Shown piece after piece: positions 27,888 through 36,741 of a stretch of 64,000 nucleotides of DNA. This DNA is from Janthinobacterium sp. J1-1 (GTDB lineage Bacteria > Pseudomonadota > Gammaproteobacteria > Burkholderiales > Burkholderiaceae_D), in NCBI RefSeq assembly GCF_030944405.1, contig NZ_CP132339.1, positions 6,014,001-6,078,000 of the forward strand. Reading direction: 5' to 3'. Each line of letters begins with the position of its first letter. Positions within the stretch are counted from its first letter, which is position 1. The translations under genes and the position numbers were made by a program. The notes beneath the pieces are model-generated. The model saw only the letters and a program-made list of their open reading frames with translations, had not been told where the DNA came from and searched no databases.

Positions 27888-28910
27888 TCAGATCGGCCAG
27901 AGCGGCGCTTCGTCCATGAGAGCCACCTGTTCGCGCAATTCGAGGATGCGGTCCTGCCAATAACGTTGCGTGTTAAACCACGGAAAGGCGACCGGAAAGG
28001 CCGGGTCGTCCCAGCGGCGCGCCAGCCAGGCCGAATAATGGATCAATCGCAGGGTGCGCAGCGCCTCGACCAGGTACAGCTGGCGCGGCTGGAAATCGCA
28101 GAAATCCTCGTAGCCGGCCAGGATATCGCTCATCTGGCGCACCTGGTCGCCGCGCTCGCCCGACAGCATCATCCACAAATCCTGGATGGCGGGACCCATG
28201 CGGCTGTCGTCGAAGTCGACAAAATGGGGGCCGGCGTCGGTCCACAGCACATTGCCGCCGTGGCAGTCGCCATGCGTGCGCAACAGCGCCACGTCGCCGG
28301 CGCGGTCATAGCAGCGCTTGACGCCGTCGAGCGCCTGCTGCGCCACGCTGGAGTACGCGGCCACCAGTTCGGGCGGCAGGAAGCTGCCCGCCAGCAGGAA
28401 TTCGCGCGGCTCGACGCCAAAGGTGTGCGGATCGAGCGCCGGGCGCTCCTTGTAGCTGGACAAGGCGCCGACGGCGTGGATGCGGCCGATGAAGCGCCCT
28501 GTCCATTCCAGCGTGGCCGGATCGTCCAGCTCGGGCGCGCGGCCGCCATGGCGCGGGAAGACGGCAAAGCGGAAGCCCTGGTACTGATGCAAAGTCGTGC
28601 CATTGATGTCCAGCGCCGGCACCACCTGGATTTCGCGCTCGACCAGTTCCGACACGAACGCATGCTCTTCCAGGATGGCGGCGTCGCTCCAGCGCCCGGG
28701 GCGGTAGAACTTGGCCACCAGCGGCGCGCTGTCTTCGATGCCGACCTGGTAGACGCGGTTTTCATAGCTGTTCAGCGCCAGCAGCCGGCCGTCGCCATGC
28801 AGGCCGACGCTGTCGAGTGCGTCGAGCACGCAGTCGGGGCTCAGTTCGGAATAAGGGTGGACGGGCCTGTCGTCCTCGTGCGGCGGGTTTTCGTTGTGCA
28901 TAAGCGCCAT
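27888..28910 (-). CDS. srkA: Stress response kinase A (SrkA/YihE) family Ser/Thr kinase
   Basis: 340 aa from ATG 28910 (ATG 28901 and 28964 are alternatives; none has a clear ribosome binding site), near the 328 aa of E. coli SrkA. An aminoglycoside-phosphotransferase fold: LLALNSYENRVYQVG at the ATP side, ALDINGTTLHQYQGFRFAVFPRHGGR, catalytic loop THGDCHGGNVLW and metal-binding FVDFDDSRMGPAIQDLW. In E. coli it protects against stress-induced death by countering MazF-linked pathways. Transcribed divergently from the yecA-like gene. Confidence 0.88.
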   Translation of the reverse strand: MALMHNENPPHEDDRPVHPYSELSPDCVLDALDSVGLHGDGRLLALNSYENRVYQVGIEDSAPLVAKFYRPGRWSDAAILEEHAFVSELVEREIQVVPALDINGTTLHQYQGFRFAVFPRHGGRAPELDDPATLEWTGRFIGRIHAVGALSSYKERPALDPHTFGVEPREFLLAGSFLPPELVAAYSSVAQQALDGVKRCYDRAGDVALLRTHGDCHGGNVLWTDAGPHFVDFDDSRMGPAIQDLWMMLSGERGDQVRQMSDILAGYEDFCDFQPRQLYLVEALRTLRLIHYSAWLARRWDDPAFPVAFPWFNTQRYWQDRILELREQVALMDEAPLWPI

Positions 28911-29003
28911 TGTACGGCGCGCAAGGGCGGCCTGCATAAACACTTGGGCGGCGCGGCCCTGCAAGGCGTATACTGTCCCCTTACTTCAAATTAAGAGCAA
29001 GCC

Positions 29004-29714
<711 letters not shown>

Positions 29715-29733
29715 TACCCTGTAGTACGCCACT

Positions 29734-29759
29734 GCGCCGCTTCATGCGGCGCTTTTTTT
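29734..29759 (+). terminator. Terminator of the yecA-like gene, target of the IS insertion
   Basis: GCGCCGC (29734-29740)/GCGGCGC (29746-29752) with a TTCAT loop and seven T residues. The T run ends exactly where the IS begins at 29760. Confidence 0.85.
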
Positions 29760-29774
29760 CTAGGTCAGCACATT
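29760..29774. repeat. Left terminal inverted repeat of the IS
   Basis: CTAGGTCAGCACATT. It pairs with 31447-31461 with two mismatches and contains the TAG stop of the second transposase frame. Confidence 0.82.
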
Positions 29775-30371
29775 TAGCTCATCGCACAGTTTCTCCAGTC
29801 CCGCCAGATAGTGGGCGGGATCCTTGCGGAAACGATGGCGCTGGCAGCGCGCCTGGCGACGCCGCTCCAGGTCGGCGCGCGTCGCGCGCCATCGGTCTTG
29901 CGGTACGGCGGCGAGCATGTCGCGCGTCACCGTGCCGGTCCGGGTAAACAGCGCTGCCGGCATGCGCACACTGCCACTGAGCACCAGTGAAGGCGAGGCC
30001 ACCTTGCGGCCACTGGCACGCCGTTCGTGGTAGCGCAGGCTGCCGAAGGCCTGCTCCAGCGCATTGTTCGTGCGGGGCAGTCCGGCAATGCGGTAACAAT
30101 GGAACACATCGCCGCCGTAACTGGCGCTCACCTTGACGAAGTGCGACAGGGCCTTGCGCAAGGTGTCGGGCAGGTCGGGGCACTCCGTGGCGCTGTCCAT
30201 TTGCGCGAGCCAGTCCCGATAACGCACCATCAGCGCATCCGCCGATAGCCCCTCGTCATTGCGCAGGATCGCACTCGCGCCCTGCACCCAGGCCGCGCCT
30301 TGCGCCACCTGCGGCCACCATCGTGCGGTACTGCTCAGGGCGCGCCCGAGCATGCCGGCCAGGCGCTTCAC
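29760..30371 (-). CDS. Transposase, C-terminal frame (ORF B)
   Basis: 203 codons. It carries the C-terminal part of a DDE transposase: LPRTNNALEQAFGSLRYHERRASGRK, where the Glu of NNALEQ is the likely third catalytic acid, and a basic C-terminal region. It overlaps ORF A by 4 nt and lies in the -1 frame relative to it. The first possible start is GTG 30371, without a ribosome binding site. I think it is expressed as an A-B fusion by -1 slippage on the A6G5 run at 30383-30393 in ORF A. A simple inactivating frameshift is the alternative. Confidence 0.7.
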   Translation of the reverse strand: MKRLAGMLGRALSSTARWWPQVAQGAAWVQGASAILRNDEGLSADALMVRYRDWLAQMDSATECPDLPDTLRKALSHFVKVSASYGGDVFHCYRIAGLPRTNNALEQAFGSLRYHERRASGRKVASPSLVLSGSVRMPAALFTRTGTVTRDMLAAVPQDRWRATRADLERRRQARCQRHRFRKDPAHYLAGLEKLCDELNVLT

Positions 30372-31366
30372 TTCCGTGGGCGCCCCCTTTTTTGCGCGGC
30401 GCGCCGCGCGCTGGCATGGATGCCGGAGAGCTGTTCGTGCAAGCGCAAGCCGCCAAAGACCAGCGGTGCGCGCGCGTCATCGGTCAGCGCGCTGCGCACC
30501 GCCGCGCAGTATCCCAGGGCGACTTCGCCGGTCGGCCCGGGCCGTTGTTCGGCAACGCGTTCCAGCGGGCGCACACCACGCACCAGTTTCTTGAGCTCTT
30601 TCTTGGCATGCCGGTCCGCCTCCCACAAGGGACGCGCCGCTTCCTTCAAGTAGTGAAATTGGCACAGTTGATGCGGCACCCCGGGCAGGGCGGCAGCGAC
30701 CGCTTGGCGGATACTGTGCTGGCCGTCGGACACGACCGCCACCACGGGCACCGGCAGGGCGGCCGTCACGTCGGCCAGCAGGCATTGCAGCTCGGCACGC
30801 GCCGATGACAGCAGGCTGCGCGCGCACAGCACTTGCCCGGACAGCGTGTCGCGTACCACCCACAAGACCTCATGGCCCACATCGGGCTGCAGGCCGTCAA
30901 TGGCAAGGATCGCGCGTCCCTGGGCAGCCAGTTGCGCGGCGCGTTCGGGCAAGGTGTCGAGTGCCAGGCTGAGCAGAATATCGTACTGCGTCAGCAGGTT
31001 CGAGACGCTGCGTTCGGCCAGGTCGACACCTTCCTGGCGCAACTGCTGGAAGATCTCGGGACAAGAGCGATGTTCGCGATAACGCAACTGCCCCACGCGC
31101 AGCACCACATCGAAGCTGAATTCCTGCTTGGGTAACGCCCAGCGGCCTTCTTCCTCGGGATGGCAGACTTGATGGAAGCGTGGGCATTGGGCATTCTCGC
31201 AGCGGCGGATTTGCAAGCGCAGCTGGATCAGCCCATGCATCGTCACCAGCTTGCGGGTCTTGGTATATGTCGTCGGCATGCGCTGTGCGCATGCGGCGCA
31301 GTCGGCGCATTGAAGTGCCAGCGTGTACTGACACTCGGCTTCGCCACGAATAGGACGTCCTGACAT
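30368..31366 (-). CDS. Transposase, N-terminal frame (ORF A)
   Basis: 332 aa from ATG 31366, which has a strong AAGGAG ribosome binding site; an in-frame start at 31411 is less likely. An N-terminal Cys cluster (CADCAAC, then CENAQCPRFHQVCH) suggests a zinc-binding DNA-recognition domain. The RNase-H-like core has catalytic Asp in ILAIDGLQPDVG and VVAVVSDGQHSIRQAV, followed by the C-x2-H-type HQLCQFHYLKEA seen in IS256/MULE-like transposases. The frame stops just before the region containing the third acidic residue, so ORF A alone should be inactive. The end KRGRPRK is encoded by the A6G5 slippery region. Confidence 0.78.
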   Translation of the reverse strand: MSGRPIRGEAECQYTLALQCADCAACAQRMPTTYTKTRKLVTMHGLIQLRLQIRRCENAQCPRFHQVCHPEEEGRWALPKQEFSFDVVLRVGQLRYREHRSCPEIFQQLRQEGVDLAERSVSNLLTQYDILLSLALDTLPERAAQLAAQGRAILAIDGLQPDVGHEVLWVVRDTLSGQVLCARSLLSSARAELQCLLADVTAALPVPVVAVVSDGQHSIRQAVAAALPGVPHQLCQFHYLKEAARPLWEADRHAKKELKKLVRGVRPLERVAEQRPGPTGEVALGYCAAVRSALTDDARAPLVFGGLRLHEQLSGIHASARRAAQKRGRPRK

Positions 31367-31417
31367 GATCGCTCTCCTTGAGGAAGATTCCCATGCGACC
31401 TTGGACAGCAACGCGCT

Positions 31418-32251
31418 TCAATAGTGCCCGCGGGAGAGGTAAGCAGAATGTGCCGCCCTAGTTTTTTTTGCCGGCATTTTGGCCGGTGTTTTGGCTGGCA
31501 CCACGCACACGTCGCCGGCGCTGTTGGTAGCCGTCGTCAGGGCAATGCCGTACAGCGCGGCCAGCTTGGGCACAGCGGCCATATCGCTGGCGATGTCCGC
31601 CACCAGCTGGCCCGAACGCACCAGCAGCAGGCGCTCGAAACCCAGCAGCGCGTGGTTGATGTCGTGCAGGATGGCGACCACCGCGTGGCCGCGCGCGCGG
31701 CAAAAATTGGCGATGCTGTCCAGCAGCTCAAACTGCAGGCCCGGATCGAGCGCGGCCAGCGGTTCGTCGACCAGCACCAGCCCGCCTTCCACATCCCACA
31801 ATTGCGCAAAGATGCGCGCCAGCTGCACCCTGGCCTGCTCGCCGCCCGACATGCTGTCCATGCGCCGGCCCAGCAGATGGCTGGCGTGCGCCAGCGCGGC
31901 CGCCTGCTGCACGATGTGATGCAGTTGCGGATCAAACAGGCGCGCCACCCGGCCGAGACCAATCACCAGTTCCGCCTGCAGGCCGAAGGCCACGTTCGAT
32001 GCCTGCGGCAGCACGGCGCGGCGCAGCGCCAGCTTCATCAGCGGCCATTGTTCCAGCGGGCGGCCGCCGAATGTCACGCGCCCGGCATGCGGGCGGCATT
32101 CCCGCGCCATCAATTTGAGCAAGGTGGTCTTGCCGGCGCCGCTGGGGCCAAGGATGGCGACCCGTTCGCCGGCGGCGATGGACAGATTGAAGGGTCCGAA
32201 ATACTGCTGGCCCAGACGGGTGGTGGCGAAATGCAGTTCCAGTAATGGCAT
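31418..32251 (-). CDS. hmuV: Haem ABC transporter ATP-binding protein, C-terminus rewritten by the IS
   Basis: 277 aa from ATG 32251. Walker A GPSGAGKTT (~residues 34-42), the signature SGGEQARVQLARI, Walker B LVLVDEPLAALD and switch His ILHDINHAL are all present, so the nucleotide-binding domain is intact. With HmuU it powers haem passage from periplasm to cytoplasm. The C-terminal tail is unusual: after PAKTPAKMPAKK the frame enters the IS right end and adds 14 residues (TRAAHSAYLSRGHY). Rebuilding the pre-insertion site (T8) predicts an original end of KKSAA. Function is probably unaffected because the tail is beyond the conserved domain. Starts 8 nt after the hmuU stop. Confidence 0.9.
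   Translation of the reverse strand: MPLLELHFATTRLGQQYFGPFNLSIAAGERVAILGPSGAGKTTLLKLMARECRPHAGRVTFGGRPLEQWPLMKLALRRAVLPQASNVAFGLQAELVIGLGRVARLFDPQLHHIVQQAAALAHASHLLGRRMDSMSGGEQARVQLARIFAQLWDVEGGLVLVDEPLAALDPGLQFELLDSIANFCRARGHAVVAILHDINHALLGFERLLLVRSGQLVADIASDMAAVPKLAALYGIALTTATNSAGDVCVVPAKTPAKMPAKKTRAAHSAYLSRGHY
31447..31461. repeat. Right terminal inverted repeat of the IS
   Basis: AATGTGCCGCCCTAG, partner of 29760-29774. Read on the minus strand it forms part of the extended hmuV reading frame. Confidence 0.82.
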
Positions 32252-32259
32252 GGCGTTCC

Positions 32260-33315
32260 TCAGGCGGTGGAATGGCGAAAGCGCCGCAGCAGCATCAGGA
32301 AAAATGGCCCTCCCAGCAGGGCCGTGAAAATGCCGACCGGGACCTCGGCGGGAATCGCCACCGTGCGCGCCAGGGTGTCGGCCAACAGCAGCAGCAAGCC
32401 GCCCGCCAGCATGCCCAGCGGCAGCACGCGGCGCTGGTCGGCGCCCAGCCAGGTGCGCACCAGGTGCGGCGCGATCAGGCCGATAAAACCGATGCCGCCG
32501 CACCAGGCCACGGCAAAGCCGGTCAGCACCGCCACCAATACAATCACCTGGGTGCGCAGGCGGCCCACGTCGACACCGACATGCAGCGCGGCCGCTTCGC
32601 CCAGCGCCAGCGCGTTCAGCGCGCGCGTCAAATACCGCGTCGCCCACAGCGCGCCGGCCAGCACCAGCAGCAAGGCGGCCACCTGGCGCCAGCTGCCGGC
32701 CGCCAGCGAACCCAGGGTCCAGAATGTCAGGGTGCGCAACTGCTCGTCGCTGGCCAGGTAGATGCACAAGCCCATAACGGCAACCATGATGGCGTTCAGC
32801 GCCACGCCCGTCAGCAGCAGGCCGACAATCGAGCCGGGGGTGGCCCAGCGCGCGACACGGTCGAGCAGCACGCAGACAATCATCGCGCCAGCAAAGGCCG
32901 CGCCCGGCAGCAGCCACAGACGCAGCTCGGGCACCACCTGCAGGCCGGCCGCAAACACGATGGTGATGGCGCCCGCGCAGGCCGCGCCGCTGCTGATGCC
33001 CAGCAGGCTTGGGTCGGCCAGCGGATTACGAAACAAGCCTTGCGTCAGGCCGCCGGCCAGCGCCAGCGCGGCGCCCACCAGCACCGCGAACAGCGCGCGC
33101 GGCAGGCGGATATGCCACAGCACATAGGCGCCGCCGGACAAGGGTTCGTCACTGGCACGCAGCGGCGCCAGCCAGTCGGCAAGAGTCACCGGCACGGCGC
33201 CGGCCTGCACCGCGAGCGTCAAACCGATGGCCAGCATGGCCACCAGCAGCGCCACGGCACCGGGACGTGGAACATTCCAGGCCCGGCCCGCCGGCGCCAG
33301 CGGCATCACGCTCAT
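32260..33315 (-). CDS. hmuU: Haem ABC transporter permease (FecCD family)
   Basis: 351 aa from ATG 33315. About ten membrane helices in the BtuC/FecCD arrangement. Family motifs: LWHIRLPRALFAVLVGAALALAGG near residues 65-90, NPLADPSLLGISSGAACAGA, LGSLAAGSWRQV, and GGIGFIGLIAPHLVRTWLGADQR, the coupling loop to the ATPase. The protein forms the homodimeric inner-membrane channel for haem. Overlaps hmuT by 4 nt (ATGA) and is followed 8 nt later by hmuV. Confidence 0.93.
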   Translation of the reverse strand: MSVMPLAPAGRAWNVPRPGAVALLVAMLAIGLTLAVQAGAVPVTLADWLAPLRASDEPLSGGAYVLWHIRLPRALFAVLVGAALALAGGLTQGLFRNPLADPSLLGISSGAACAGAITIVFAAGLQVVPELRLWLLPGAAFAGAMIVCVLLDRVARWATPGSIVGLLLTGVALNAIMVAVMGLCIYLASDEQLRTLTFWTLGSLAAGSWRQVAALLLVLAGALWATRYLTRALNALALGEAAALHVGVDVGRLRTQVIVLVAVLTGFAVAWCGGIGFIGLIAPHLVRTWLGADQRRVLPLGMLAGGLLLLLADTLARTVAIPAEVPVGIFTALLGGPFFLMLLRRFRHSTA

Positions 33316-34235
33316 GCCGTCATGGCTTTGACGAACGCGGTATCGAGCGCCGCCAGCGCCTGCGGCATGCGCGGGCCAAAGCCCAGCAGCAGCATGGCTT
33401 CTTGCGAGACGATGCGGTGCTGCTTGCCGGCCGGCGTCTGTGCCAGGCCCGGCAGTTTCAGGATGCCGTCGACCCCGCCCGACGCCTTCAAGCCCTGGTC
33501 GGTGACCAGCACGACGTCGGGCCGCGCGGCGATCACGGCTTCCGGCGTCAGCGGTTTGTAGCCGCCAAAACCGGCCGGTCCGCCCATCACATTGATGGCG
33601 CCCGCATACGCCAGCATGGCGTCGGCGCCGGTATCCCTGCCACCGACCATCACCTGGTTCGGCGCATGGGCCAGGATAAACAGCACCCGTACCGGGGTGG
33701 GCCGCCGCTGCACGCCGGCCAGGGCGCCGCTCCATTGCTGCTGCAAGGTTTGCGCAAGGCGCGTGGCCGGCTCCGCGCGGCCGGTAATCCGGCCCACCTG
33801 TTTTACCCGCTCGAGCAGGCCTTCGAAGCGGTTGTTCGCGTTCAGCACATGCACCGTCACGCCCGCGTCGCGCACCTGGCGCAGCACCGTGGCCGGCCCC
33901 GCTTCTTCGGTCGCGATCAATTGCGTGGGCGCCAGCGACAGCACGCCTTCGGCCGACAGGGTGCGCGCATAGCCCACCTGCGGCAGCTGCTGCGCGGTGG
34001 CCGGGAAAAGCGACGTCGTGTCGACGCCCACCAGTTCGGCCTGGGCATCGAGCGCATACACGATTTCGGTCAGGGCGCCGCCCACGCTGACGATGCGGCG
34101 GGTCTTGGCCAGCGGCTTGCCGGCGTCGCTGACGGCGGCCAGCACCTGCATCGGCGCGGCCAGCGCGATGGCACCAGCTCCCATTTTTTTCAGCGCGATA
34201 CGGCGCGCCACGCTGGCGGCGATCATGCGGCGCAT
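33312..34235 (-). CDS. hmuT: Haem ABC transporter substrate-binding protein
   Basis: 307 aa. The signal sequence (~1-33) starts MRRMIAASVARRIALKKMGAG and contains a twin-Arg-like basic stretch, so export by Sec or Tat is open. The mature protein is a class III binding protein: RRIVSVGGALTEIVYALDAQAELVGVDTTSLFP, then SAEGVLSLAPTQLIATEEAGP and RPDVVLVTDQGL. It delivers haem to HmuUV in the periplasm. Overlaps hmuS by 13 nt and hmuU by 4 nt. Confidence 0.9.
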   Translation of the reverse strand: MRRMIAASVARRIALKKMGAGAIALAAPMQVLAAVSDAGKPLAKTRRIVSVGGALTEIVYALDAQAELVGVDTTSLFPATAQQLPQVGYARTLSAEGVLSLAPTQLIATEEAGPATVLRQVRDAGVTVHVLNANNRFEGLLERVKQVGRITGRAEPATRLAQTLQQQWSGALAGVQRRPTPVRVLFILAHAPNQVMVGGRDTGADAMLAYAGAINVMGGPAGFGGYKPLTPEAVIAARPDVVLVTDQGLKASGGVDGILKLPGLAQTPAGKQHRIVSQEAMLLLGFGPRMPQALAALDTAFVKAMTA

Positions 34236-35317
34236 AATTCACCCTCCGACACAACGCGCTCGACCACATTGCGCCATTCGCACAATTCATGGTTGCCCGG
34301 TTTGCGCTCGCCAAAGAACATGACGATGGTGTCGCCCTTGGCGTCGAACAGTTCGACCGAGGTGACCAGGCCATCGACGGTGGGCTTTTTCACCACCCAG
34401 GCGCTGGCGACATGGTCTTCGCGCAGATGCAGGTTGAAGCGGGCATCGAGGATATTGATCCACGGCCCCGCAACCAAAATCTTGTGCACCGGACCCGAAT
34501 GGATCTGCATCATGCCGGGGTTGCCGACAAAGGCCATGATGGCGACTTTTTCGCGCGCCGCCTCGTTCAGCAGATCGAGCACGCAGGATGCATCGAGCTG
34601 CTGCACGAAGCGCGGCTCGGCCAGGCGCAGCCCCTGCAGGCGCGAGACCGAGTATTTTTTCAGCAAGGCGAAAAAATCATGGGTGTCACGCAGGTCGGCC
34701 CAGCCGGCGCGAAAGCCGGCCACGTCGATCCGCGCATCGGGCAATTCCGCCACCGGCGCCGGCGAGGCCGCGACGGTCATGCCCGGCTCCTGGTCGTCAT
34801 CGGCAAAGCGCGTCACCAGCGCCTCCCAGGCGGCCAGCGCGCTTTGCGGTTGCAAAAAAATCTTGTGCACGGCATGGCCGGCGGCGTCGAAAAACTGCAG
34901 GCTGCGCTGCACCGCGTTTTCTTTCAGCTCGCGCACGGCAAAGCCATGCGCCCACTGGCGGTAGAACACGCGCAGGTCGATCTCGCCGCCGAGCACCAGG
35001 CCCACGTGATGATTGTGGCTGGCCTGGCGGTAGACGCCGGTTTTTTCATGCACGCAGGAGGCGTTGCGCGTCAGGGCCATCACCTCGCCTACCGGTTCGA
35101 GCGCGGCGATGATGGCGGGCCATTGCGCCTGCAGGCGCTCGACGCCCAGCAAGGCGCCGTCGGCCAGCGACAGGCCCGCATGCGCGGCGATCAGCTCGCC
35201 TTCGGAAATCTGCAGCTGCTGCGCGATATCGCGGTGGCGCGCATTTTTCTCGCGGCGCAAACGGGCGAACTCTTCGGCGATCTCGATGCTGCGTGATGGG
35301 CACGTGGTGGTGGGCAC
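34223..35317 (-). CDS. hmuS: Haemin-degrading factor / haem chaperone HmuS (ChuS/HemS-like)
   Basis: 364 aa, consisting of the duplicated ChuX/HemS domain: first half ~20-180 (VMALTRNASCVHEKTGVYR), second half ~200-360 (DFFALLKKYSVSRLQGLRLA..., IHSGPVHKILVAGPWINILDARFNLHL). It binds or degrades haem in the cytoplasm, releasing iron. The start is GTG 35317, preceded by an excellent AAAGGAG ribosome binding site. First gene of hmuSTUV, directly behind a Fur-box promoter; the outer-membrane haem receptor is not in this window. Confidence 0.92.
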   Translation of the reverse strand: MPTTTCPSRSIEIAEEFARLRREKNARHRDIAQQLQISEGELIAAHAGLSLADGALLGVERLQAQWPAIIAALEPVGEVMALTRNASCVHEKTGVYRQASHNHHVGLVLGGEIDLRVFYRQWAHGFAVRELKENAVQRSLQFFDAAGHAVHKIFLQPQSALAAWEALVTRFADDDQEPGMTVAASPAPVAELPDARIDVAGFRAGWADLRDTHDFFALLKKYSVSRLQGLRLAEPRFVQQLDASCVLDLLNEAAREKVAIMAFVGNPGMMQIHSGPVHKILVAGPWINILDARFNLHLREDHVASAWVVKKPTVDGLVTSVELFDAKGDTIVMFFGERKPGNHELCEWRNVVERVVSEGELCAA

Positions 35318-35382
35318 GGTGGTCTCCTTTCAAGGCGAACACTGGCTGGCGGCAAGCTGGCTGGTGGGAAGTAGTAAAATCA

Positions 35383-35411
35383 ATTATAAATGCGAATCAT
35401 TCGCAATTAAA
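35383..35411 (-). promoter_or_regulatory. Fur-box promoter of hmuSTUV
   Basis: On the minus strand, TTTAAT (35411-35406) and a perfect TATAAT (35388-35383) are spaced by 17 nt. The spacer is filled by the palindrome TGCGAATcATTCGCA (35391-35405), which closely resembles a Fur site. Iron-dependent repression of the haem operon is therefore expected. Confidence 0.78.
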
Positions 35412-35543
35412 GATTTATTTGTATTGTGTCCGCACGAAAAATAGCCGCGTCAGAATAGTGACGTTAAGTTATCTCCCCAGGCCACAGAACACCGGCAAAC
35501 GGATTAAAGCCTGAGTCGCCCGCACAGGCATTCCGGGCCAAGC

Positions 35544-35641
35544 GAGGCCGAAAAATGCCGAGGGCAAGGCGCAGCGACGAAGACAGTACGAATAGTACGG
35601 CGAGGAGCTGCAACGCAGCCATCGGCATTTTCTCGGGCTCG
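35544..35641. repeat. ~98-bp imperfect palindromic repeat, dispersed-element type
   Basis: The 349-nt gap between hmuS and the EamA gene holds the Fur promoter and this element. GAGGCCGAAAAATGCCGA (35544-35561) is matched by TCGGCATTTTCTCGGGCTC (35622-35640). Between them is a core with GTACGAATAGTAC (35586-35598). The sequence style (GAC..AGTACGAATAGTACGGCGAGGAG..) looks to me like a repeat common between genes in beta- and gammaproteobacteria. It is not protein-coding. Confidence 0.6.
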
Positions 35642-35666
35642 CGTCTCCGGCCCGCCATTTCCAAAG

Positions 35667-36566
35667 TCAGGCGCTGGCCTGCGCACCCGGCATGACGGCC
35701 GGCTTGGCCGCAGGCTTGTGCGCCAGCAACACCACCGCCGCCAGCACCATGGCGCCGCCCAGCAATTGCGTGCCGCTGACCTTTTCGCCCAGCATGCCCA
35801 CGCCAAACGCCATGGTGATCACCGGTTCGAAGGTGGAAATGATGGACGCGCGGGCCGCGCCGATCTGCGCCACGCCGGCAAAAAACGCCGCGATCGCGAT
35901 CGCCGTGGAGAACAGGGCGATCGCCGCCACCGCCAGCCAGCCGGTGGCCGTGCCCGGCAGGGACACGCCCTGCCAGACGGCGATCGCGCTGTTGGCCAGG
36001 CCGGCCGTGCCGAGTATCACCACGCAGGCGGCCAGCGGGTGGATGATGACCGCGCTTTTCGACAGGCTGTTGCCAAACAGGATATAGACCGCATAGACGC
36101 CGGCGGCCATCAGCGCCAGCGCGATGCCGATCGGCTGGCCCTGCAGCTTGCCGCCCAGGGTGACGGCCATGCCGGCAATCGCCAGCACCATCAGCACCAG
36201 CATGCGGCGGTCCAGCTTTTCCCAGCCCAGCGCCAGCGCCAGGATCGTCACCAATACCGGATAGGCATACAGCAACATGCCGCACAGGCCGCTGCTGGCA
36301 TACAGCAAGGCATTGAAATAGCCTTGCGACTGGGCCGTATACATCAAGCCCATCAGCATGTAGCCGGCCAGCAGGCGGCCGCGCGGCAAGCGCCAGCCGC
36401 CGAGCCACACCAGCGGCAACAGCAGCATGGCGGCGACCACGAAACGCAGGGCCAGCATGGTCGACGGATTGACCCCGGACGCATACGCCGCCTTGGCAAA
36501 AACGGCGGAGCTGCCGAAACCGGCGGCCGACAACAACACCAGCGCAACGGCGCGGCGATCAGACAT
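35667..36566 (-). CDS. DMT superfamily transporter (EamA family)
   Basis: 299 aa with ten hydrophobic segments in two EamA repeats (about 8-135 and 148-285). Typical features are GFGSSAVFAKAAYASGVNPSTMLALRFVVAAMLLLP in the first and ALMAAGVYAVYILFGNSL starting the second, with the conserved SIISTFEPVITMAFG in helix 9. An inner-membrane exporter of metabolites or amino acids; substrate unknown. Divergent from a LysR-type gene across 175 nt, so that regulator probably controls it. Confidence 0.9.
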   Translation of the reverse strand: MSDRRAVALVLLSAAGFGSSAVFAKAAYASGVNPSTMLALRFVVAAMLLLPLVWLGGWRLPRGRLLAGYMLMGLMYTAQSQGYFNALLYASSGLCGMLLYAYPVLVTILALALGWEKLDRRMLVLMVLAIAGMAVTLGGKLQGQPIGIALALMAAGVYAVYILFGNSLSKSAVIIHPLAACVVILGTAGLANSAIAVWQGVSLPGTATGWLAVAAIALFSTAIAIAAFFAGVAQIGAARASIISTFEPVITMAFGVGMLGEKVSGTQLLGGAMVLAAVVLLAHKPAAKPAVMPGAQASA

Positions 36567-36631
36567 GACTTACCTCTTCAAATGATGGGAACAAAGCCGA
36601 TCGCGGATGGCTTTGAAAATATGGGACATGC

Positions 36632-36669
36632 GTCAATGAATTTGCGGGTGCAATTCACGCATCATTGAC
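36632..36669. promoter_or_regulatory. Nested inverted repeat between the EamA and LysR genes
   Basis: GTCAATGA (36632-36639) and TCATTGAC (36662-36669) are perfect inverted arms. A second pair, GAATTTGC/GCAATTC, lies inside (36638-36656). It is placed in the divergent promoter region, as expected for a LysR-type or dimeric regulator site. Confidence 0.5.
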
Positions 36670-36741
36670 ATGATAAGTGCTTGCGGAAAATGAAACAAAC
36701 CAATATTCTTCACGGATAGATTCAATTTGATTAAGGCTCGC

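Larger units (their letters stand above)
29760..31461 (-). mobile_element. Complete 1702-bp insertion sequence, family unassigned
   Basis: Bounded by imperfect 15-bp terminal inverted repeats: CTAGGTCAGCACATT (29760-29774) and AATGTGCCGCCCTAG (31447-31461), 13/15 matching. Flanks are T7 on the left (29753-29759) and T8 on the right (31462-31469), compatible with a target duplication of up to 7 bp in a T tract. It carries one transposase split into two overlapping frames on the minus strand. The left repeat contains the transposase stop codon. No passenger genes. I could not assign an IS family. Confidence 0.87.

Noticed and set aside
31418..32917. One 499-codon ORF spanning hmuV and part of hmuU
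   Set aside because: Only the part from ATG 32251 shows ABC ATPase motifs; upstream is out of frame with hmuU.
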